Assembly: GCA_049116495.1 (NCBI GenBank)
Contig: JAGDYV010000139.1
Span: 1-11,288, forward strand
DNA from: CAJQQK01 sp049116495
GTDB lineage: Bacteria > Pseudomonadota > Alphaproteobacteria > Rhizobiales > Hyphomicrobiaceae
DNA: 11,288 bases
Direction of reading: 5' to 3'
Position numbers and translations under genes: made by a program. The notes beneath the pieces are model-generated. The model was not told the DNA's origin. It worked only from the letters and a program-made list of their open reading frames with translations, and searched no databases. Position 1 is the first letter of the stretch, and each line of letters opens with the position of its first letter. Positions 7,033 through 11,288 of the stretch are shown piece by piece.

Positions 7033-8388
7033 ATGACCGGAACGTCGATCGACGCTGTAGGCGTAAACGTTGGCGGGGAACCTGACTATGTATTGAAGCC
7101 GGAAGATCATGCCCGTCAATTGCATGATCGCTCGGGTAAAAAAGTGGCGCCGCTGGTGCGCATCCTTGAGCAACCGGAGCTGCATGACACAATCGAGATT
7201 TACAAGCTCAATGATGCGCTCGCCCTGAGGGCGCAGAAGAAATTTATCTTCCGCAGCCAGGTCGCGGTCTGGTGGCTGGTTTATGTGATTATCGCAGGCG
7301 CAGCCTTGGCGGTTTTCCCACCTAGCCGATGGGGCAACCCCGAAAGTTGGCTTATGCCGGGAGCTGCCATGGGGGTTGGTCAGGCAGCGCTCTTTCTTGC
7401 AGGTGTCTCGGGTGTGCTGGCGTTGTTGCTGCATAAGGGACCGGTGCTCAGGCGACCGCTCAAAGGCTTTCGCAAGAAGTTTGCCTGGTTGAGCAAAGGT
7501 GCACCAGGGTTTCTCTTGCAACTGGTTGTGCTGCTGGGGGGGATCGGATTGGTGTTGCTGCTGTTTCCGCCTCATGTGTGGATGCCGAACGGGCAATGGC
7601 AGGCCGGCCGCGCTGAGTTTGCGTTATACGGGCTGGTCTTTGGCCTGTTGTTTGCCGGGTACTGCGCGTCGCGATTTCTGGGGCTCGAAAAGTGGCGTGA
7701 CCACTGGATGCGGCATCGCGGGCGGGCGGAGCTGGCGCGCAAGCAACTCTTCGAGCGGGTGTTCGCGAGCGCCGCCGAGCAGCGGCCCGAAGAGCTTGCC
7801 GTCTTGCCATTGAAGCTCGAGTATTTTCGGCGCTACCAGCTCGATGTACAGCGAGATTATTTTGAGCAGCGCAGCGCGGAGTTGCGCAACGAAGCCGCCT
7901 GGGGCAATGGTTTTGGCCGCTTTTTGATCATCGTCTCTGTGGTGTTGTTCCTCTTTCTCATGAGCCGCGCTTATGCGCCTGTGACCGATCAAGAACCAAG
8001 CATGTGGATCTGGCAGAAGATCAGCGCGATGGCGCAGGCGTGGCCGGAAACTGTGTTGGCCAAGTTGGCGCTGCTGGTCGTGATTGCCGGATCGGCGCTG
8101 ACCGGCGGATGGCAGGCACAGGCGATGATCAATAGCAATGCGCGCAACGCGCGGCGGTATGAGAATACGCTGCGCAACCTGCAAGAATTGGAGAAGGCCG
8201 GGTTGACGCGGGCGCGGGCGGCGGCGGCAAACGGCCGGACGGATGAGGTGCTCGGATTTGTCCGCGCCGTGCATGGCCTGATGTCAGCAGAACTGCAGGA
8301 GTGGATCATCCTAACGGAAGATGAGGCGCGACAGCGGATAGACGCCGCTTATACGCCCGTGACCAATATCGAGAGTAGTAAGTTCTAG
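7033..8388 (+). CDS. Six-helix membrane protein with SLATT/DUF4231-like second half
   Basis: The 451-residue protein starts at ATG 7033, chosen over an upstream in-frame GTG (6970) because GAGGG (7019-7023) lies 9 bases before it. Hydrophobic segments are at about 77-95, 112-133, 157-178, 196-217, 294-312 and 342-362, so six membrane helices are likely. An acidic/amphipathic N-terminal part of about 75 residues precedes them. From about residue 258 the arrangement resembles SLATT/DUF4231 proteins: an amphipathic segment with spaced Tyr (LEYFRRYQLDVQRDYFEQR), two membrane helices, then a helical tail with RYENTLRNLQELEK and a closing MSAELQEW. SLATT domains are proposed membrane effectors of bacterial conflict systems (established proposal for the family); membership here is by eye and unproven. 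It is divergent from the caspase gene. The TAG stop lies inside the inverted repeat at 8386-8440. Membrane topology is fairly sure; function is not. Confidence 0.75.
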   Translation: MTGTSIDAVGVNVGGEPDYVLKPEDHARQLHDRSGKKVAPLVRILEQPELHDTIEIYKLNDALALRAQKKFIFRSQVAVWWLVYVIIAGAALAVFPPSRWGNPESWLMPGAAMGVGQAALFLAGVSGVLALLLHKGPVLRRPLKGFRKKFAWLSKGAPGFLLQLVVLLGGIGLVLLLFPPHVWMPNGQWQAGRAEFALYGLVFGLLFAGYCASRFLGLEKWRDHWMRHRGRAELARKQLFERVFASAAEQRPEELAVLPLKLEYFRRYQLDVQRDYFEQRSAELRNEAAWGNGFGRFLIIVSVVLFLFLMSRAYAPVTDQEPSMWIWQKISAMAQAWPETVLAKLALLVVIAGSALTGGWQAQAMINSNARNARRYENTLRNLQELEKAGLTRARAAAANGRTDEVLGFVRAVHGLMSAELQEWIILTEDEARQRIDAAYTPVTNIESSKF

Positions 8389-8440
8389 CGTCTGTTGTGT
8401 TTCATCGCGAGAGTATCACGCTGAAACACAACAGACGCTA
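8386..8440. terminator. Perfect 19-bp inverted repeat, probable bidirectional terminator
   Basis: The arms at 8386-8404 and 8422-8440 are exact reverse complements (TAGCGTCTGTTGTGTTTCA) around a 17-base loop. The stem would form on transcripts from either side, between two convergent genes. Each arm begins with the TAG stop codon of the gene reading into it: + strand 8386-8388 and - strand 8440-8438. There is no clear T-run after either arm, so it is not a textbook intrinsic terminator. It may instead act as an mRNA 3'-end stabiliser, or be a repeat element inserted at the gene ends. Confidence 0.7.
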
Positions 8441-10060
8441 ATCCGTGCAGTAGCCGGCGAGTCGATCGTGCGCCTGCTCGGCTGCGTCGCGTTCTGCCGC
8501 GTCGCCAAATCCGCCGCCGCCGGGTGTGCGCAAGGTGACGGTCTGGCCATCCTTCAGGACGACGTTGCGGCGGTGGTCAACGATTTCGCCGTCGATCCGA
8601 ACCTCACCGTTACCACCAGCGGTGCCGCCAGCGAATCCGGGTGCCGGGATCTTGCAGCGTTCGGCCATGAAGATCATGCCGATCGGCGTTTCGGTGCGGA
8701 CCTCGAAATGGACCTCCTGGCCGAGGCCGCCGCGATAACGACCGCCGCCGCCGCTGTTCTCGCGCAGCTTTTTGTGATGCACGAACAGTGCGCTGTTGCG
8801 CTCGATCAATTCGATCGGCACGTTCGAGATGTTGCTTGGCCACGAGTAGGTGCTCTGGCCATCGCCGCCGTTGGTTGCGCCCATGCCGCCATTGAAGAAC
8901 AATACGTTGGCGTAGGTCTTACCGCTCGGGCGCACGCCGGTCTGGATGATGCTCCACAATGGTGAGCCGGAAGCAGCGATAATCCGCTCTCCGAGAACCG
9001 GCGCGAGCGCACCGAAGATCGCGACCGGGACGTAGTGACCGGTCGCCATGCGGCCGCCAACTGCGACGGGGAATTTTGGATTGACGATAGTGCCTTCCGG
9101 CGCGGTGACATCGATGCACCGGAAGATGCCCTCGTTGTTGGGCAGTTCCGGCAGCAGGGCGCACTTGAGCGCATAAGAGGCCATCGCGAAGGTGTATGTC
9201 AGTGTGCAATTGATGGCGCGGTCGACCTGCGCCGAGGTGCCATCGAAGTCGACATTGATGGTATCACCGGAGACCGTGACGGCGACTTTGAAGTCGAAGT
9301 GCGCATCCATGCCATCGGTCTGGAACTCATAAGGATAGGTGCCGTCCGGAAGAGCGCTGATCGCAGCACGCATGGCCTTTTCGCAACGCCCCAGTACTTC
9401 GCCGCCAAAACCGTCTAGATCGTCGAGGTGGTATTCTTCAAGCAATTCGACGAGGCGGCGCTCCATCAGTTCGAGACCGGTCAGTTGGGCCCAGAGATCG
9501 CCTTCTGTTTGATCCGGTGTGCGCACCGCGGCGCGCAGCAGCTTGAACAGCGTTGTATCGGGTTCGCCGGCGTGCAGCAGTTTCATGATCGGGATGTGAA
9601 AGCCTTCCTCGAAGACTTCGCGGGATTCGACCGAGCGCACCTTGCCGCCGATGTCGGGTGCATGCGCCGTCGATGCTGCGAACGCGACGACCTTGCCATT
9701 GTTGAAGATTGGCCGCGCGACCGTAATGTCGTTGAGATGCCCGGTTGCGATCCACGGTGTGTTGGTGACGAGGACATCGCCCGGCGCCATGTTATCGAGT
9801 CCGATCTCCTTGATGAAGTGTTTCACCGTGACAGGCAGTGTGCCGATGAAGGATGGGATGCTCTCGGTGTTCTGGGCCAGCGATTGGCCCGTTGCATCGG
9901 TCAGGACGCAGGCGAAGTCATTCGACTCGTTGACCAGTGTTGAAAAGGACGTGCGGCGCAGCGCTTTGGCGGCTTCGTCGACGGCTGAGATCATACGTGT
10001 CCAGAGAATTTCGAGCGTGACCGGGTCGAAACGCGGGGCGTTGCTTGCGGGTGTGTTCAT
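8438..10060 (-). CDS. hyuB: Hydantoinase B/oxoprolinase family protein (HyuB-type subunit)
   Basis: The 540-residue protein matches the HyuB family across its length. Motifs include FDPVTLEILW near the N-terminus, GDVLVTNTPW...GHLNDI (about 94-111), STAHAPDIGG (130-139) and the typical closing TPGGGGFGD. With HyuA it forms ATP-dependent ring-opening or carboxylating enzymes: 5-oxoprolinase, N-methylhydantoinase, acetone or acetophenone carboxylase families. Which reaction occurs here cannot be told. The start is ATG at 10058-10060, with GAGGT eight bases before it; an in-frame TTG at 10075 is possible but has less support. It lies 11 bases after the hyuA stop, so the two are probably translationally coupled. 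The TAG stop falls in the 8386-8440 inverted repeat. The length is normal for the family. Confidence 0.93.
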   Translation of the reverse strand: MNTPASNAPRFDPVTLEILWTRMISAVDEAAKALRRTSFSTLVNESNDFACVLTDATGQSLAQNTESIPSFIGTLPVTVKHFIKEIGLDNMAPGDVLVTNTPWIATGHLNDITVARPIFNNGKVVAFAASTAHAPDIGGKVRSVESREVFEEGFHIPIMKLLHAGEPDTTLFKLLRAAVRTPDQTEGDLWAQLTGLELMERRLVELLEEYHLDDLDGFGGEVLGRCEKAMRAAISALPDGTYPYEFQTDGMDAHFDFKVAVTVSGDTINVDFDGTSAQVDRAINCTLTYTFAMASYALKCALLPELPNNEGIFRCIDVTAPEGTIVNPKFPVAVGGRMATGHYVPVAIFGALAPVLGERIIAASGSPLWSIIQTGVRPSGKTYANVLFFNGGMGATNGGDGQSTYSWPSNISNVPIELIERNSALFVHHKKLRENSGGGGRYRGGLGQEVHFEVRTETPIGMIFMAERCKIPAPGFAGGTAGGNGEVRIDGEIVDHRRNVVLKDGQTVTLRTPGGGGFGDAAERDAAEQAHDRLAGYCTD

Positions 10061-10068
10061 CGGGATTG

Positions 10069-10073
10069 ACCTC
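10069..10073 (-). promoter_or_regulatory. Shine-Dalgarno of hyuB overlapping the hyuA stop codon
   Basis: GAGGT on the - strand shares its GA with the TGA stop of hyuA (10074-10072) and lies 8 bases before the hyuB ATG. This supports the ATG start at 10060 and coupled translation. Confidence 0.6.
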
Positions 10074-11288
10074 AACCGATTGTAATGATGATGCTGCCGC
10101 TGGCGGCGACATCGAAGCGGCCGCCGGGGCCGACGATGAGCGTCGATTCGCGTTCCTCAATAATGGCCGGGCCGTCAAAGCCCTGGCCGGGTCGCAGAGC
10201 GTAGCGGTCGTAGACGGTGGTCGCGATGTGTGCACCACGTTCCGGGAAGTAGGCGGCGCGTTCACCTTTGATGGCATCGCCCTGGCTGGCGGCGGTAAGC
10301 TGCATGGCTCCAGCGCTGCCGGGTACGTCGATGGTTGCAGTGATGCGCACATTTATAATTTCAACGGCGCTGGCAGGAGGAGTGCGCGTGAAGGCTGCAA
10401 TGTAGCTCGCCTCAAAGGCGTCCCTGAGGTCGCTTTCAGAGGAAGCCGTGTAGGGGCCGGCGGGCAGTGTCACCACGAGCTCTGACGCCTGTCCGACATA
10501 ACGGATGTCGGCGAGGCGTTCGATCTTGGCTGCGTCGCCTGGCAGGCGTGTATCGTCGAGGACTTGGCGGGCATCACTCTCAATGCTGGCGAAAGTTTTC
10601 TCGAGGTGTGCCCAATCCATTGTCGCCATGTCTTGCGCAACGGTCGCGACCCGGTCGACGCGGGCTGGAGCGATCAAAAGGCCGAGGGCGGATGCGACGC
10701 CGGCAGCGCGCGGCACGATCAGCGACTTCAGACCGAGCTTTTTCGCGACGTAATAGGCGTGTACCGGCCCGGCACCGCCGGTTGCGAGCAGGGTGTAGGT
10801 GCGCGGATCCTTGCCGTGCTCGGCAATGTGGACGCGGGCGGCGTTCGTCATGTTTTCATTGACGACATCATGAATTCCCCAGGCCAGCGCCGTTTGGTCG
10901 AGACCGGTCGTCTCGCAAAGCGGTGCAAAGGCACGCTCGACAGCCTTCATGTCGATCGCCATCGAGCCGCCGGCAAAGAAGCCCGGATCGAGAAATCCAA
11001 GGACAAAATCCGCGTCGGTTACGGTCGGTTGATCGCCGCCGAGGGCATAGGCTGCAGGACCCGGTTCGGAGCCTGCACTGAGAGGGCCGACTTTCAGCAG
11101 GCCAATTGTGTCAGTGTGCGCGATCGACCCGCCGCCGGCGCCGATCTCGATCAGTTCGAGGGTCGAGATCCGAATTGGCAGGCCGCTGCCTTCGACGAAA
11201 CGTTTTGCGCGGGCGGCCTCGAAACTGTAGGCGACGGTCGGTTGGCCGTTGTCGATGACGCTCAATTTGGCCGTGGTGCCGCCCATGT
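10072..11288 (-). CDS. hyuA: Hydantoinase A/5-oxoprolinase family protein (HyuA-type subunit), truncated by window edge
   Basis: About 405 C-terminal residues of a HyuA-family protein are visible. The visible part opens at the conserved (D)MGGTTAK phosphate-binding motif, which lies in mid-protein in the family, so the ATG at 11286 is internal and the gene continues beyond the window. Other family motifs are IGAGGGSIA, SAGSEPGPAAY, PTVTDADFVLG, ATGGAGPVHA and a PRAAGVASALG stretch, all of the ATP-using actin-like fold. The C-terminal 150 or so residues form the usual beta-rich domain ending in IITIG. It pairs with hyuB directly downstream as the nucleotide-handling subunit. The substrate is unknown. 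Confidence 0.93.
   Translation of the reverse strand, partial: MGGTTAKLSVIDNGQPTVAYSFEAARAKRFVEGSGLPIRISTLELIEIGAGGGSIAHTDTIGLLKVGPLSAGSEPGPAAYALGGDQPTVTDADFVLGFLDPGFFAGGSMAIDMKAVERAFAPLCETTGLDQTALAWGIHDVVNENMTNAARVHIAEHGKDPRTYTLLATGGAGPVHAYYVAKKLGLKSLIVPRAAGVASALGLLIAPARVDRVATVAQDMATMDWAHLEKTFASIESDARQVLDDTRLPGDAAKIERLADIRYVGQASELVVTLPAGPYTASSESDLRDAFEASYIAAFTRTPPASAVEIINVRITATIDVPGSAGAMQLTAASQGDAIKGERAAYFPERGAHIATTVYDRYALRPGQGFDGPAIIEERESTLIVGPGGRFDVAASGSIIITIG

Noticed and set aside
8468..8965. Long + strand open frame antisense to hyuB
   Set aside because: It lies wholly inside a clear hyuB coding region, shows no family resemblance, and is expected as a shadow frame in GC-rich DNA. The same holds for 9428-9943 (+) and 1923-2846 (-).

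Overview
The window is GC-rich, densely coded chromosomal DNA with the look of an alphaproteobacterium: hydantoinase genes, many secreted proteins, few clear sigma70 promoters. That is an impression from style, not an identification. No rRNA, tRNA, CRISPR array, transposase or integrase was seen.

Layout. (1) 1-875 (+): C-terminal part of a zinc-dependent medium-chain alcohol dehydrogenase whose start lies before the window. (2) 1065-4951 (+): three closely spaced genes, probably one operon. They encode a coiled-coil lipoprotein with a cysteine-rich tail, a secreted trypsin-fold protein whose catalytic His and Ser are both Arg (a pseudoprotease), and a secreted trypsin with an intact triad plus a C-terminal DUF4384-like domain. 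(3) 4958-6865 (-): a secreted caspase-like protease fused to an FGE-sulfatase-fold domain, convergent with the trypsin gene with only 6 bases between stop codons. (4) 7033-8388 (+): a six-helix membrane protein, divergent from the caspase gene across a 167-base region, with a SLATT/DUF4231-like second half. (5) 8386-8440: a perfect 19-bp inverted repeat that contains the stop codons of the two genes converging on it. (6) 8438-11288 (-): a hyuB-hyuA-type pair, with hyuA running off the window end.

The flanks are ordinary metabolic genes. The central block from 1065 to 8388 is the interesting part. It combines an intact trypsin, an inactive trypsin homologue, a caspase-FGE protein, a cysteine-rich lipoprotein and a multi-helix membrane protein. 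Four of the five products carry export signals, and both S1 proteins keep an Arg-Ile zymogen activation junction. I infer, without direct proof, an envelope-located proteolytic cascade or sensing system, loosely comparable to animal clip-protease cascades in which inactive serine protease homologues act as cofactors.
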